45,067 nucleotides of DNA, taken from JALZAQ01 sp038253885 (GTDB lineage: Bacteria; Gemmatimonadota; Gemmatimonadetes; Gemmatimonadales; Gemmatimonadaceae). Location: NCBI GenBank assembly GCA_038253885.1, contig JBBSGP010000028.1:1-45067 (forward strand), read 5' to 3'. A program made the position numbers and the translations under genes. Position 1 is the stretch's first letter. Every line of letters starts with the position of its first letter. Positions 16,611 to 25,122 of this stretch are shown in pieces. The notes under the pieces are model-generated. The model worked only from the letters and a program-made list of their open reading frames with translations. It had not been told where the DNA came from and searched no databases.

Positions 16611-16799
16611 TTACACCGCTCGGGGCCGGCGGTTCTTTCGACGAGCCGCATTCTCCTTCCGTTTGCGGCGCTCGCTCGGCTTCTCGTAGTGCCGGTGCTT
16701 GCGGAGATCGGAGAGAATGCCCGCTTTCTCGCACTTCTTCTTGAAGCGCTTGAGCGCCCGTTCGAAGTTCTCGTCGTCGTGAATAATGACTTCGGACAA
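16611..16799 (-). CDS. rpsU: 30S ribosomal protein bS21 (non-ATG start)
   Basis: A 62-residue basic protein of the small ribosomal subunit that assists initiation on structured mRNAs. It reads 'SEVIIHDDENFERALKRF', then 'CEKAGILSDLRKHRHYEKPS' and a basic tail, and is unmistakable. There is no ATG or GTG in frame at the start. The first usable codon is TTG 16799, 11 nt from GGGAGG. The codon before it is ATT, 8 nt from GGGAGG, a better distance. ATT is the rare start used by some infC genes for feedback control. It leads the rpsU-yqeY-mutS2-dnaG block. Confidence 0.95.
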   Translation of the reverse strand: MSEVIIHDDENFERALKRFKKKCEKAGILSDLRKHRHYEKPSERRKRKENAARRKNRRPRAV

Positions 16800-16810
16800 A
16801 ATACCGTTTG

Positions 16811-16816
16811 CCTCCC
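16811..16816 (-). promoter_or_regulatory. Strong ribosome binding site of rpsU
   Basis: GGGAGG (coding strand) lies 8 nt before ATT 16802 and 11 nt before TTG 16799. The spacing fits the ATT codon better, which leaves the true start of bS21 open. Confidence 0.6.
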
Positions 16817-16859
16817 TGTAGCGGCGCCGATGACGCCTGTTAAGTGTTTAGAACGATGA

Positions 16860-16889
16860 AAGTTAGTGGCTCGCGTCCGAAGGTGTCAA
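16860..16889 (-). promoter_or_regulatory. Candidate sigma-70-type promoter of the rpsU-dnaG block
   Basis: On the minus strand a perfect TTGACA (16889-16884) is followed after 18 nt by TAACTT (16865-16860). The -10 match is weak, but this is the only gap of more than 100 nt upstream of rpsU, where a promoter is expected. The leader would be about 55 nt. Confidence 0.35.
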
Positions 16890-16924
16890 GCACAATTCAG
16901 GCGCTCCGGATTGACAACGCCGCA

Positions 16925-17263
16925 TCACCCCGGCGGCCAGGTCATCGGTCGCCCGCCCAGCAGATGCAGGTGGATGTGATGGACGCTCTGGCCGGCATCG
17001 GCGTTGGTGTTGATCACCGTGCGGTAGCCGCTTTTCGCGACGCCCTCGCGCTCGGCAATCTCCGCCGCGAGCAGCGCCAGGTTGCCGATCAAAGCCGCGT
17101 CCTTCGAGTCGTTCAGCGTGGCGACGTGATCACGCGGGATCACCAAGATGTGTACCGGCGCCTGCGGATTGATGTCGCGGAAGGCGACACAGTCAGCCGT
17201 TTCCGCCACGAGCGTCACCGGCACATCACCGCGCGCGATGCGGCAGAAGAGACACTCAGACAT
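16925..17263 (-). CDS. HIT-family nucleotide hydrolase (HinT-like)
   Basis: A 112-residue histidine-triad protein hydrolysing nucleoside phosphoramidates or related adenylates. Two Cys in 'ECLFCRIARGD' and downstream His form the structural metal site of this subgroup. The triad is in 'HHIHLHLLGGRPM'. Length and motifs match bacterial HinT. ATG 17263 follows rsmE by 15 nt with a G-rich stretch upstream. It is the last gene of its block; rpsU begins about 125 nt further with its own promoter. Confidence 0.93.
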   Translation of the reverse strand: MSECLFCRIARGDVPVTLVAETADCVAFRDINPQAPVHILVIPRDHVATLNDSKDAALIGNLALLAAEIAEREGVAKSGYRTVINTNADAGQSVHHIHLHLLGGRPMTWPPG

Positions 17264-17278
17264 TGCCCTTGCCCCTCG

Positions 17279-18019
17279 TCAGAAAGTGAGCGCCGCACGC
17301 GCGATCGCCAGCGCGGCCAGCGCGGCTGTCTCGAAACGCAGAACCTGTGGCCCCACGCTGATGGATTGAAAGCCCGCGGCCATCAGCTCATCGCGCTCCT
17401 CTGCCTCGACGCCTCCTTCCGGACCGACCGCGATGGTCACCGGAGTCTCGAGCGAGCTCCACGGAAAGCTGCTTCCGAGCCGGTCGAGAAAGAGGCGCGT
17501 GCCGGGCGGGGTCGCCGCGATCGCGGCGCTCAGCATCGCGTCGGGGTACAGTGCCGGGAGCCACGCTCCACACGACTGGGTGAGAGCCGCGACCATCCGG
17601 GCCCGGACTTTCGCCTGAAAGCCGACCCCTTCCCCGCGGGGCGCCACGCTGCGCGAGCGGCGCCACAGCACGGGACGCCAGCTCGTCACACCGAGCTCGG
17701 TGGCCTTCTCTGCAAGCCAGAGCATACGGTCGCGATCCGCGATCGGAAGAATCAGGTTCAGCGCGGGCAACGGTTGGACGTCTTCCACGACCTCGACTTC
17801 GACGCCCATCTGGGCGCGTGCGAGACGCACCACGGTGCCCCACCCGAGGGAGCCCGCCCCATCCACGAGGCGCACCCGCTCCCCAACCACGATCCGTCGG
17901 ACCCTCGCGTGAAGGGCTTCGGATTCCGCAAGGCTCACCACACGGCCCGAGACGAGAGGCTCGGCCGAGTGGAAGGTCGCGGCTGCTCCTACCTGGGAGC
18001 GATGAGCGTGCTCCACCAT
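17279..18019 (-). CDS. rsmE: 16S rRNA (uracil1498-N3)-methyltransferase RsmE
   Basis: A 246-residue SPOUT-class methyltransferase. The N-terminal PUA-like part ('ATFHSAEPLVSGRVV') is followed by 'KATELGVTSWRPVLWRRS'. The SAM knot is built from 'VTIAVGPEGGVEAEE' and 'ISVGPQVLRFETAALAAL'. It methylates U1498 in the decoding region of 16S rRNA. ATG 18019 is taken as start because an in-frame GTG further upstream (18052) lacks family similarity. Even so the gene overlaps prmA by 31 nt. prmA-rsmE is a common pair. Confidence 0.93.
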   Translation of the reverse strand: MVEHAHRSQVGAAATFHSAEPLVSGRVVSLAESEALHARVRRIVVGERVRLVDGAGSLGWGTVVRLARAQMGVEVEVVEDVQPLPALNLILPIADRDRMLWLAEKATELGVTSWRPVLWRRSRSVAPRGEGVGFQAKVRARMVAALTQSCGAWLPALYPDAMLSAAIAATPPGTRLFLDRLGSSFPWSSLETPVTIAVGPEGGVEAEERDELMAAGFQSISVGPQVLRFETAALAALAIARAALTF

Positions 18020-18819
18020 TCGTCCTCGCGGTCCTCCGCCTGAACGTGCCATCCCTCACGATCGAGGAACGACAGCATCTCACTTCGCTCGGTGATGAGG
18101 ATGCCGCTCAGAATCGCCTGGCCGTTCACCTCGAGCGCCGATCCGATCACCGGGAGCAGCTGCCGCAGTGTCGAAGAGATGATGTTCGCGAGCACGACTC
18201 GAACCGGCGCGACAAGGCGGAGAAGCGTCTCGGCGTCTCCATTCAGCACCGTCACCGAGTCGGCGACGCCATTCCGTGCAACGTTCTCCTCCGCGTTCGG
18301 TATCGCCTCCGAGTCGAGCTCGATTGCCGCCACCCACGCCGCGCCGAGACGGCTGGCTGCGATCGAGAGAATCGCACTTCCCGCTCCCAGGTCCGCAACC
18401 CGGTCTCCAGGCCGGATCACGTTCTGCATCAGCCGCAGGACTCCTCGCGTCGTGGCGTGCTCGCCCGTGCCGAACGCCATCGCCGGCTCGATGACGATGA
18501 CCGACGCGGCATCGCCCGCCTCGGTCAGCAGCCAGGGCGGCGCGACAGTGAGCCCACCCAGCCGCTGGATCCCGACCGCCGTGGGCCACCGCCCGCTCCA
18601 GTCCACCTCGCCCAGCTCGGTCACCTCGAGCCGTGAGCTCTCTCCAGCGCCCTCGATCTCGAGTGTCAGCGCCGCGACATCGGCGTCAGCCTCAACATAG
18701 GTGACGAGAGCGTCACCTATCTCCTCGACGCCGACAGCGCCGGCGCCGATGAGCGCGGCCACGACTCTCTCACGACCGGAGCCCGTCGGAGCGATGGCGC
18801 GCAGCGCGAGCCATCTCAC
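17989..18819 (-). CDS. prmA: Ribosomal protein L11 methyltransferase PrmA
   Basis: A 276-residue SAM-dependent enzyme that trimethylates ribosomal protein uL11. The N-terminal substrate-recognition domain is followed by the PrmA signature 'AFGTGEHATTRGVLRLM' and SAM motif 'VADLGAGSAILSIAASRLG'. It also has 'LANIISSTLRQLLP', the NIxxxPL-like segment. GTG 18819 lies 12 nt after dnaJ. The 3' end overlaps rsmE by 31 nt. Confidence 0.93.
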   Translation of the reverse strand: MRWLALRAIAPTGSGRERVVAALIGAGAVGVEEIGDALVTYVEADADVAALTLEIEGAGESSRLEVTELGEVDWSGRWPTAVGIQRLGGLTVAPPWLLTEAGDAASVIVIEPAMAFGTGEHATTRGVLRLMQNVIRPGDRVADLGAGSAILSIAASRLGAAWVAAIELDSEAIPNAEENVARNGVADSVTVLNGDAETLLRLVAPVRVVLANIISSTLRQLLPVIGSALEVNGQAILSGILITERSEMLSFLDREGWHVQAEDREDEWWSTLIAPR

Positions 18820-18831
18820 GATGGCGTACGA

Positions 18832-19962
18832 TCACGCACCGAGTACGTCCCGGATGCTGGACCAGAACCCCTTCGATCGCTCTGTCGGCGGCGCACCCTC
18901 GAGTTGAGCGAGACGGCGGAGCAGCGTCTGATGCTCGTCGGTCACCGACTGCGGCGTCCACAGCTGAACCCGCACGTGAAGGTCTCCGGTGCCGCTCGCG
19001 TTCACGCGAGGGAGTCCGCGGCCCCGGAGGTGAAAGAGCTGACCGCTCTGCGTGCCCGGGGGAACGCGAAGTGACACCGACGCCGTGACCGTCGGGACCG
19101 CGACGTCCGCGCCCAGAACGAGCTGCGAGTAGGTAACCAGCGATTCGGTGTAGAGATCGGCTCCGTCTCTCTCGAAGCGCGAATCCTCAGCGACTTCGAA
19201 GACCACGAGGATGTCTCCTCGCTGACCGCCCGAGGGACCCACGCTCCCCGCACCGCGAAGAGTCATGTACTGGCCGGTGGAGACGCCCGCCGGGATAGTC
19301 ACCGGGATCGTGTGATCCCCACGAACGCGACCATCGCCCCGGCATTTCTTGCAGGGAGTCTCGACCACGGTGCCCTGGCCGGAGCACGTCGGGCAGGGCG
19401 CGACGCTGACGAACTGCCCGAAGAACGACCGCTGTGCCCGCCGCACCTCGCCGGAGCCTTTGCACGTCGAGCACCGCTTCGGCTTTGCCGGCGGCTCGGC
19501 GCCGCTGCCCTCGCACTTGTCGCAGGGGTCCAGCAGCTTGATCGTGAAGCTCTTCTCGACACCGGTGGCGACCTCCGCCAGCGATAGCGGGATCGTGACT
19601 TTGACGTCCGCGCCGGTACGTGGTCCGCTATGCTGGCCGCCGCCGAACATCTGCTCGAAGCCGGCAAATCCGCCGAAGTCGCGCATGAAAATGCCCAGCG
19701 CCTCGGAAAGATCGACGTGGTGGAAGCCCGCGCCACCCCCACTCCTGAGCCCGGCCTCGCCGAACCGATCGTAAGTCGAGCGCTTCTGTGGATCGCGGAG
19801 CACATCGTACGCTTCGGTGATGGCCTTGAACTGCTCCTCGGCCTCCTTGGCGCCGTCGTTCCGGTCGGGATGATACTGCATCGCGAGCTTGCGGTACGCC
19901 TTCTTGATGTCGTCGTCGGACGCATCACGAGGCACGCCGAGGACGCCATAGAAATCAGACAT
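18832..19962 (-). CDS. dnaJ: Chaperone DnaJ
   Basis: A 376-residue type I Hsp40 co-chaperone of DnaK. The J domain (1-70) has the HPD motif in 'MQYHPDRN'. A Gly/Phe-rich segment follows ('FGGFAGFEQMFGGG'). Four zinc-binding repeats are seen: CDKCEGSG, CSTCKGSG, CPTCSGQG and CKKCRGDG. The C-terminal substrate-binding domains follow. ATG 19962 lies 35 nt after hrcA. dnaK and grpE are not in the window. Confidence 0.96.
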   Translation of the reverse strand: MSDFYGVLGVPRDASDDDIKKAYRKLAMQYHPDRNDGAKEAEEQFKAITEAYDVLRDPQKRSTYDRFGEAGLRSGGGAGFHHVDLSEALGIFMRDFGGFAGFEQMFGGGQHSGPRTGADVKVTIPLSLAEVATGVEKSFTIKLLDPCDKCEGSGAEPPAKPKRCSTCKGSGEVRRAQRSFFGQFVSVAPCPTCSGQGTVVETPCKKCRGDGRVRGDHTIPVTIPAGVSTGQYMTLRGAGSVGPSGGQRGDILVVFEVAEDSRFERDGADLYTESLVTYSQLVLGADVAVPTVTASVSLRVPPGTQSGQLFHLRGRGLPRVNASGTGDLHVRVQLWTPQSVTDEHQTLLRRLAQLEGAPPTERSKGFWSSIRDVLGA

Positions 19963-19997
19963 GACAGGTCGAGGCGGTGGAGTGTAGAACGCGCATG

Positions 19998-21041
19998 TTA
20001 CTCGAGAAGAACGCCGACCAGCCGTGAGGTGTGCGTCACCAGCGACACAACCTTGTCGTACGGCATTCGCGTGGGACCGATGACGCCGATCACCCCGACG
20101 AGGGCGCCGGCGCGATACTCCGACGTCACGATCGTGAAGTCCGAGAACTGGGGGTCCACGTGCTCGCGTCCGATGGTGATCGTGATGCCAGGATTGGTGC
20201 TCCGGCTGCGCAACAGATCGCCGAGTGCGTCGGGCCGGTCCGCCAGCGCGAGCAGCTTGCGTAGGCTCTGGCCGTTCGCGAACTCCGGCTGCTCGGCCAG
20301 CACCGAGGTCTGACCCAACAGCACGTCGGAATCGAGGAGAGGACGGGACACGTCGAATATCTGCTCCCCTTCCTGGATGAAGATGTTGAGCAGCTCCTTG
20401 GTTTCTCCCGTCTCGCAAGCGTCCCGCAGTCGTCCGGCGAGCGTCGTCCGGATCTCGCGCAGCGTCAACCCTGACAGGCGTTCGTTGAGAACCACCGTCA
20501 CTTCGGCCAACGCTTTCTCGGCGATCTCCCCCGGAACCTCGACGAAGATGCTGTGGGCCGAGCCGCCTCGCAGCCGAAGCACCAGCAGCAGCCGCGCCGA
20601 AGCAAGTCGGATCAGCTCCATGCGCTCGAGCACAGAAGAGTCGAAGCGCGGGCCCAGCACCACGCCGAGCTCCTGGGTCAGCACCCCGAGCATCTGGGCC
20701 GAGCGTCGCAAGATGGCCTCGATGGCGGTCCCCCCCGATGCCAGCTCCTCGAGCATGTGCTCGCGCGACGTCAGATCGAGCGGCGAGAGGCGCATCAGGG
20801 AATCGACGTAGACGCGGTACGCCATGTCCGTCGGGACTCGGCCCGCCGACGTATGAGGGTGGGTCAGGTAGCCCTTCTCCTCCAGGTCGCTCATCGTGTT
20901 CCGGATGGTCGCCGGCGATACACCGAGGGCGAACCGCCGGGAGAGCACCCGCGACCCGGCCGGCTCGGCGGTCTCGACATATGACTGGATGACAGCGGCG
21001 AGTACGCGGCGCTCGCGGTCGCTGAGCTCTTGGTGGGCCAT
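19998..21041 (-). CDS. hrcA: Heat-inducible transcription repressor HrcA
   Basis: A 347-residue repressor that binds CIRCE operators upstream of chaperone genes and is kept active by GroEL. The N-terminal winged helix reads 'LSDRERRVLAAVIQSYVETA' and 'GVSPATIRNTMSDLEEKGYL', followed by 'HPHTSAGRVPTDMAYR'. A GAF-like dimerisation domain fills the rest ('VVLGPRFDSS', 'IGVIGPTRMPYDKV'). ATG 21041 is 4 nt after hemW. I found no CIRCE element (TTAGCACTC-N9-GAGTGCTAA) here, so its targets, including any autoregulation, are probably elsewhere or upstream of this operon. Confidence 0.95.
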   Translation of the reverse strand: MAHQELSDRERRVLAAVIQSYVETAEPAGSRVLSRRFALGVSPATIRNTMSDLEEKGYLTHPHTSAGRVPTDMAYRVYVDSLMRLSPLDLTSREHMLEELASGGTAIEAILRRSAQMLGVLTQELGVVLGPRFDSSVLERMELIRLASARLLLVLRLRGGSAHSIFVEVPGEIAEKALAEVTVVLNERLSGLTLREIRTTLAGRLRDACETGETKELLNIFIQEGEQIFDVSRPLLDSDVLLGQTSVLAEQPEFANGQSLRKLLALADRPDALGDLLRSRSTNPGITITIGREHVDPQFSDFTIVTSEYRAGALVGVIGVIGPTRMPYDKVVSLVTHTSRLVGVLLE

Positions 21042-21045
21042 AAGT

Positions 21046-22176
21046 CTAAATATAGTAACGACTTGGGCAAACAGTCAAGGCTTCACAGAGGCTGTCGAGC
21101 CGGAGCCACCCCGTCGGGGTCAGCCGCAAGCGCGGTCCCTCGAGAACGGCCCATCCGGCATCGGTCCACGACTTTACCTCCTCGACCGCCGTCTGGGAAA
21201 TCTCGAGGCCATCCGACGTCCTCAGGCCGAGGTAGGTCTCTTCCGCCGCCCGGCTCTCGGCTCCGAGCCGTTCCCCGTCATCGATGGGGTCGATTCCGGC
21301 GGCCGCGCGATGAGCCCACTCCGAGTAGGCCGAGACATTCCACCGCCGTGCCTCGCCGTCGAACGAGTGGGCAGAGGGCCCGAGGCCGAGGTAGGGTACC
21401 CGGCGCCAGTAGCTCGCATTGTGCCGCGCGCGGTGGCCCGGCATCGCGTAGCTCGAGACCTCGTAGTGCTCGTAGCCTGCCGCCGTCAAGCGGTCGTGGG
21501 CGACAAGAAATTCCTCCTCGTATAGCTCCTCCGGCGCTTCCTGGAGCTCGCCGCGGGCGCGCCACCGGCCCAGCGGCGTGGATGGCTCGATCGTGAGTCC
21601 ATAGAGGGAGACGTGCGGAGGCTCGAGAGAGATGACGCGATCGAGATCCGCCGCCCAGTCGCGTCCCAGCGTTTCCGGAAGAGCGAAGATGAGATCGAGG
21701 GAGAGCTCGTCCATCCCGACCGACCGCGCATGTCCCACGGCTCTCGCGATCGCCGAGGCGTCGTGGGTACGGCGCATCCAGGCGAGCACGCGATCGTCGA
21801 AGCTCTGGCTGCCGATCGAGAGCCGGTTGACACCGCTTTCAGCCCACGTCCGCAGAGCTTCGGGTGTGATATCGTCAGGGTTGGCTTCCAGCGTGATCTC
21901 GGCCCCTGCCTCAGGCGAGACGTACTCCCGCAGAAGACCCAGAGCCCGCGCCACCCCTTCCCCGCCGAGCAGTGACGGAGTGCCTCCACCCATGTATAGG
22001 GTATCCAGTTCCCACCTGGGAGTCCCGGTCAGGCGCGATTGGAGCTCGCCGCGCAGGCCCGCGAGATACTCCTCTATTGGAACATGGCGCCGAACCGCGA
22101 TGGAGAAATCGCAGTAAGAGCAGCGCCGGGCGCAGAAGGGAACGTGGAGATACAGGTGGCGAGGTGGGAGGAGCAT
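21046..22176 (-). CDS. hemW: Radical SAM heme chaperone HemW
   Basis: A 376-residue radical SAM protein. The iron-sulfur cluster motif is CxxxCxxC in 'CARRCSYCDF', directly after 'LYLHVPFC'. Further family segments are 'LYMGGGTPSLL', 'EANPDDITPEAL', 'RLSIGSQSFDD' and 'HYEVSSYAMPGHRARHNASYW'. HemW binds heme and delivers it to respiratory proteins; older annotations call it oxygen-independent coproporphyrinogen oxidase. The cluster motif has the CDF ending typical of HemW. hemW-hrcA-dnaJ is a recurrent bacterial order. Confidence 0.93.
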   Translation of the reverse strand: MLLPPRHLYLHVPFCARRCSYCDFSIAVRRHVPIEEYLAGLRGELQSRLTGTPRWELDTLYMGGGTPSLLGGEGVARALGLLREYVSPEAGAEITLEANPDDITPEALRTWAESGVNRLSIGSQSFDDRVLAWMRRTHDASAIARAVGHARSVGMDELSLDLIFALPETLGRDWAADLDRVISLEPPHVSLYGLTIEPSTPLGRWRARGELQEAPEELYEEEFLVAHDRLTAAGYEHYEVSSYAMPGHRARHNASYWRRVPYLGLGPSAHSFDGEARRWNVSAYSEWAHRAAAGIDPIDDGERLGAESRAAEETYLGLRTSDGLEISQTAVEEVKSWTDAGWAVLEGPRLRLTPTGWLRLDSLCEALTVCPSRYYI

Positions 22177-22201
22177 GCAGAACGATAATGGCCGGGCGTC
22201 G

Positions 22202-22969
22202 CTATCTGCGCGCGACGGTCAAGAAATTCTGCGTGAAGATGGGGGTGCGGTCGGCGATGCCGGTTTCGGCGGCGAGGTAGACTCGCAGAAACCCGCGCAT
22301 GATCTTCCAGACCACGTACCGGGCAGCACTCTTGACCCCGTGAACGATCGGCGTGTCCTCGAAGCACTCCACGCGCGTGAATCCGGAGGAGAGGAGAAGC
22401 TGGCCGATTGACGTTCGCGTGAACGCTTCCTCGTGTGTCAGATCCCCATAGCGAATGCGGCCGAAGAGGGGCGATTCGCCGTTGATGGTATGGATGATCC
22501 ACCGTCCGCCAGGCGAGAGAACGCGGAGCACCTGATCCACCAGCTTCATCAGCTCATCGCGTCGAAAGTGCTCGATGAGATCGAGGGCAAGCACGACGTC
22601 CTGGGATGCCGATCCGAGGCGTTCCAGAGTCTGCATCACGTCACCGAGCTCCACGCCGGTGATCCCGAGTCGTGCCGCCGCTGCCACCTGTTCCGCTGAG
22701 CCGTCCACCCCTTCGCAGCGGGTGTACCCGGCGCGACGGGCAAAAAAGAGCAGCGCTCCGTAACCGCACCCCAGGTCCAGGATGCGAGCTTCGCGGTCCG
22801 CGGGAAAATGGCGCGCGATGAGCCGCCGGAAATACGGGGCGCGGCTCTCGAGCTGAGCGACGGTGGCCGGGGCCCACGACTCGTGACGTGCCGAGTTGTA
22901 GCTCCGGTAGATGCGCTCCCGGTACAGACGCGATGGATCGTCGCTCCCCGGGTTTCCGCGCTCCGGCAT
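22202..22969 (-). CDS. Class I SAM-dependent methyltransferase, substrate unknown
   Basis: A 255-residue methyltransferase of the Methyltransf_11/23 type. SAM motif I is 'ILDLGCGYGALLFF', followed by the acidic residue in 'CEGVDGSAEQ', 'DVVLALDLIEHF' and 'VLSPGGRWIIHTING'. The C-terminal part ('GFLRVYLAAETG', 'IFTQNFLTVARR') resembles glycan- or lipid-cluster methyltransferases, but the substrate is not predictable. ATG 22969 has GGAG upstream. It is separated from dprA by 94 nt, where I see no other feature. Confidence 0.8.
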   Translation of the reverse strand: MPERGNPGSDDPSRLYRERIYRSYNSARHESWAPATVAQLESRAPYFRRLIARHFPADREARILDLGCGYGALLFFARRAGYTRCEGVDGSAEQVAAAARLGITGVELGDVMQTLERLGSASQDVVLALDLIEHFRRDELMKLVDQVLRVLSPGGRWIIHTINGESPLFGRIRYGDLTHEEAFTRTSIGQLLLSSGFTRVECFEDTPIVHGVKSAARYVVWKIMRGFLRVYLAAETGIADRTPIFTQNFLTVARR

Positions 22970-23063
22970 CGGTCTCTCCAGAGGAATGTGAGAAATTGCG
23001 GGTGACCCGCCGCCATCGGCTGGGAGCGGAATGTAGCCCCCACGAGAGCGAATGCCACGGTGC

Positions 23064-24122
23064 TCAGAGCCGTCGGATCTCTCCGGTCAGCGCGCACTCG
23101 ACCGCCCCGCTTAGCTCGAGCGCGGTGACCGCGCCGAGGCATTCAGACGCGGGCAACGCACAGCACGCGGCGAGGGAATCCATGTCGAGCGATCCGTTCT
23201 CCAGCGCGTCCCACACCGCTCGCTGAGCGGCCGAGGTGGGCTCTGGGCGGACGTGAGCGCGCCGTGGGGCACTCAGTCCCATCAGCACAAGGGCGTCGGT
23301 GACATCGCCGATGAAAGCCGCGCCATCGCGCAGCAGCCCGTTGCTGCCGGCGTTCTGAGGCACGTCCACCGGTCCGGGTACGGCGGCTACCGTACGCCCG
23401 AGGTCCAGCGCGTGCGAGGCGGTGATCAGCGCGCCGCTCCGGCTGCCTGCCTCCACCACGATCGTCACCCTGGCGAGCGCGGCAATGAGCCGGTTGCGCT
23501 TCGGAAAGGAGCCCGCGGACGCGTGGTCTCCTGGAAGCTCCTCCGAGACAAGGAGCCCGCGCTCAGAGATCTGCCGGTGCAGTGGGCGGTGGCTCAGCGG
23601 GTACGCGATGTCGATTCCGGTACCCAGCACGGCGATGGTGAGACCACCGGCATCGAGAGCCGCCCGGTGTGCGACGCCGTCGATTCCGCGCGCCATCCCG
23701 CTCACAACGCACGCGCCGGCGCGGGCGAGCGCTCCCGCGAGCTCGCGGGTCACTCGCTCTCCCGAGATGGTCGAGCGCCGCGTGCCCACGATCGCGACGC
23801 ACGGACGTGCGGCGATGGCTGTGTCGCCCTGGGCGAACAGGCAGGGGGGAGCGTCCGGGAGGTCGCGAATGGCGGCCGGATACTCCTCGTCCACGTGGAG
23901 CAGCAAGCGTGCGCCGGCGCGAGCCGCCCGCTCCAGCGCTGCACTGGCGGCGGACGTGGCCGCCTGGCGCTGGATCGCATCGGACGCCGCGAGGGCTGCC
24001 GTGGCAGAGAGATGGCGTTGCGTCAGCTCGCGGTAGCGAACCGAGCCCACGCCAGGCACGAGCGACAGCGCGAGCGCGGCGAGTCGCTCGCCCGGATCAC
24101 GGGAGGAGAGCGTCACCCACAT
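23064..24122 (-). CDS. dprA: DNA-processing protein DprA
   Basis: A 352-residue DprA/Smf protein that loads RecA onto incoming single-stranded DNA during natural transformation. A SAM-like helical N-terminus is followed by the Rossmann-like core with 'VAIVGTRRST', 'VVSGMARGIDGVAHRAAL', 'AVLGTGIDIAYP', 'GSFPKRNRLIAALA' and 'EAGSRSGALITASHA'. A C-terminal winged helix ('AAQRAVWDALENGSLDMDSL') ends it. ATG 24122 overlaps obgE by 26 nt; GTG 24116 is an alternative. Other competence genes are not in the window. Confidence 0.94.
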   Translation of the reverse strand: MWVTLSSRDPGERLAALALSLVPGVGSVRYRELTQRHLSATAALAASDAIQRQAATSAASAALERAARAGARLLLHVDEEYPAAIRDLPDAPPCLFAQGDTAIAARPCVAIVGTRRSTISGERVTRELAGALARAGACVVSGMARGIDGVAHRAALDAGGLTIAVLGTGIDIAYPLSHRPLHRQISERGLLVSEELPGDHASAGSFPKRNRLIAALARVTIVVEAGSRSGALITASHALDLGRTVAAVPGPVDVPQNAGSNGLLRDGAAFIGDVTDALVLMGLSAPRRAHVRPEPTSAAQRAVWDALENGSLDMDSLAACCALPASECLGAVTALELSGAVECALTGEIRRL

Positions 24123-25122
24123 GCACCTGCGTCGCCTTTCGCAGTCGCAGCAGCTCGGTCCAGAGACCGGACAGCAAAGTCTCCAGTCCGTCTCGCGCCG
24201 CGGCGCTGATGGCGAAAACGGCGAAGGCGTCCGTCGCCTCGAGCGGCGGGAGCTCGATCTCTCCGAGCAGGTCCATCTTGGTGAAGACGACACAGTGGGG
24301 CTTGGCCGAGAGCTCCTCCGAGTAGCTCCGCAGCTCCCCTCGCAACGCATCGTATTCGAGCTGCCAGTCCAGCGCGTCGATCGGGATCAGAAAGGCGAGA
24401 ACGCGAGTCCGCTCGATGTGACGAAGGAATTGCAATCCGAGCCCCTTCCCCTGATGAGCCCCCTCGATGATTCCCGGAATGTCGGCGACCACAAACGTGC
24501 GGTGATCGCTGAGCTGCACCACACCGAGATTGGGAGTGAGAGTCGTGAACGGGTAATCGCCGATTTTGGGATGCGCGGCCGAGATCACGGACAGGAGTGT
24601 GGACTTGCCCGCGTTGGGCTGACCCACGAGGCCCACATCGGCGATCAGCTTGAGCTCCAGCTCGATGCTGCGGATCTCGCCTTCCTCGCCCGGTTGCCAC
24701 TCTCGCGGTGACTGGTGTGTGGCAGTGGCGAAGAAGCTGTTGCCTTTCCCGCCACGTCCCCCCCGCGCCACGATGAACTCCGCATCGCTTTCCAGTATCT
24801 CGCCCAGCAGCTCACCGGTCTGTTGGTCGCGAACGATCGTCCCGGCCGGAACCGGCAGTACGACATCGGCACCAGATCGCCCAGTCATGTTGGAGCCCAT
24901 ACCGTGCTCGCCGCGGCCGGCCACCCACCGATCGCGATATGTGTAGTCGAGGAGCGTCGCCAGGTTCGAGTCGCCGCGGATTATCACGTCGCCCCCTCGG
25001 CCACCGTCCCCCCCATCGGGGCCTCCCATCGGGACGCGATGCTCCCGCCGGAACGACGAGGCCCCAGAACCTCCCGTGCCCGCTTCGACTCGAATGACGA
25101 CCCGATCGATGAATGAGGTCAC
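24097..25122 (-). CDS. obgE: GTPase ObgE/CgtA
   Basis: A 341-residue essential GTPase involved in 50S assembly and stress response. The Gly-rich Obg fold (1-158) contains 'GGPDGGDGGRGGDV' and 'VARGGRGGKGN'. The G domain has G1 'GQPNAGKSTLL', G3 'DIPGIIEGAHQGKGLG' and G4 'TKMD'. No C-terminal OCT domain is present. GTG 25122 overlaps the stop of the CMD-like gene (GTGA). rplU and rpmA, frequent neighbours of obgE, are absent. Confidence 0.95.
   Translation of the reverse strand: MTSFIDRVVIRVEAGTGGSGASSFRREHRVPMGGPDGGDGGRGGDVIIRGDSNLATLLDYTYRDRWVAGRGEHGMGSNMTGRSGADVVLPVPAGTIVRDQQTGELLGEILESDAEFIVARGGRGGKGNSFFATATHQSPREWQPGEEGEIRSIELELKLIADVGLVGQPNAGKSTLLSVISAAHPKIGDYPFTTLTPNLGVVQLSDHRTFVVADIPGIIEGAHQGKGLGLQFLRHIERTRVLAFLIPIDALDWQLEYDALRGELRSYSEELSAKPHCVVFTKMDLLGEIELPPLEATDAFAVFAISAAARDGLETLLSGLWTELLRLRKATQVHVGDALLP

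Noticed and set aside
15624..16859. 411-codon plus-strand frame opposite mutS2, yqeY and rpsU
   Set aside because: It spans three well-defined minus-strand genes and shows no recognisable domain.
19963..21060. CIRCE operator near hrcA-dnaJ
   Set aside because: No TTAGCACTC or GAGTGCTAA found on either strand in the gaps around these genes.
22970..23063. Small gene or regulatory RNA between dprA and the methyltransferase
   Set aside because: No convincing frame, palindrome or promoter in these 94 nt.
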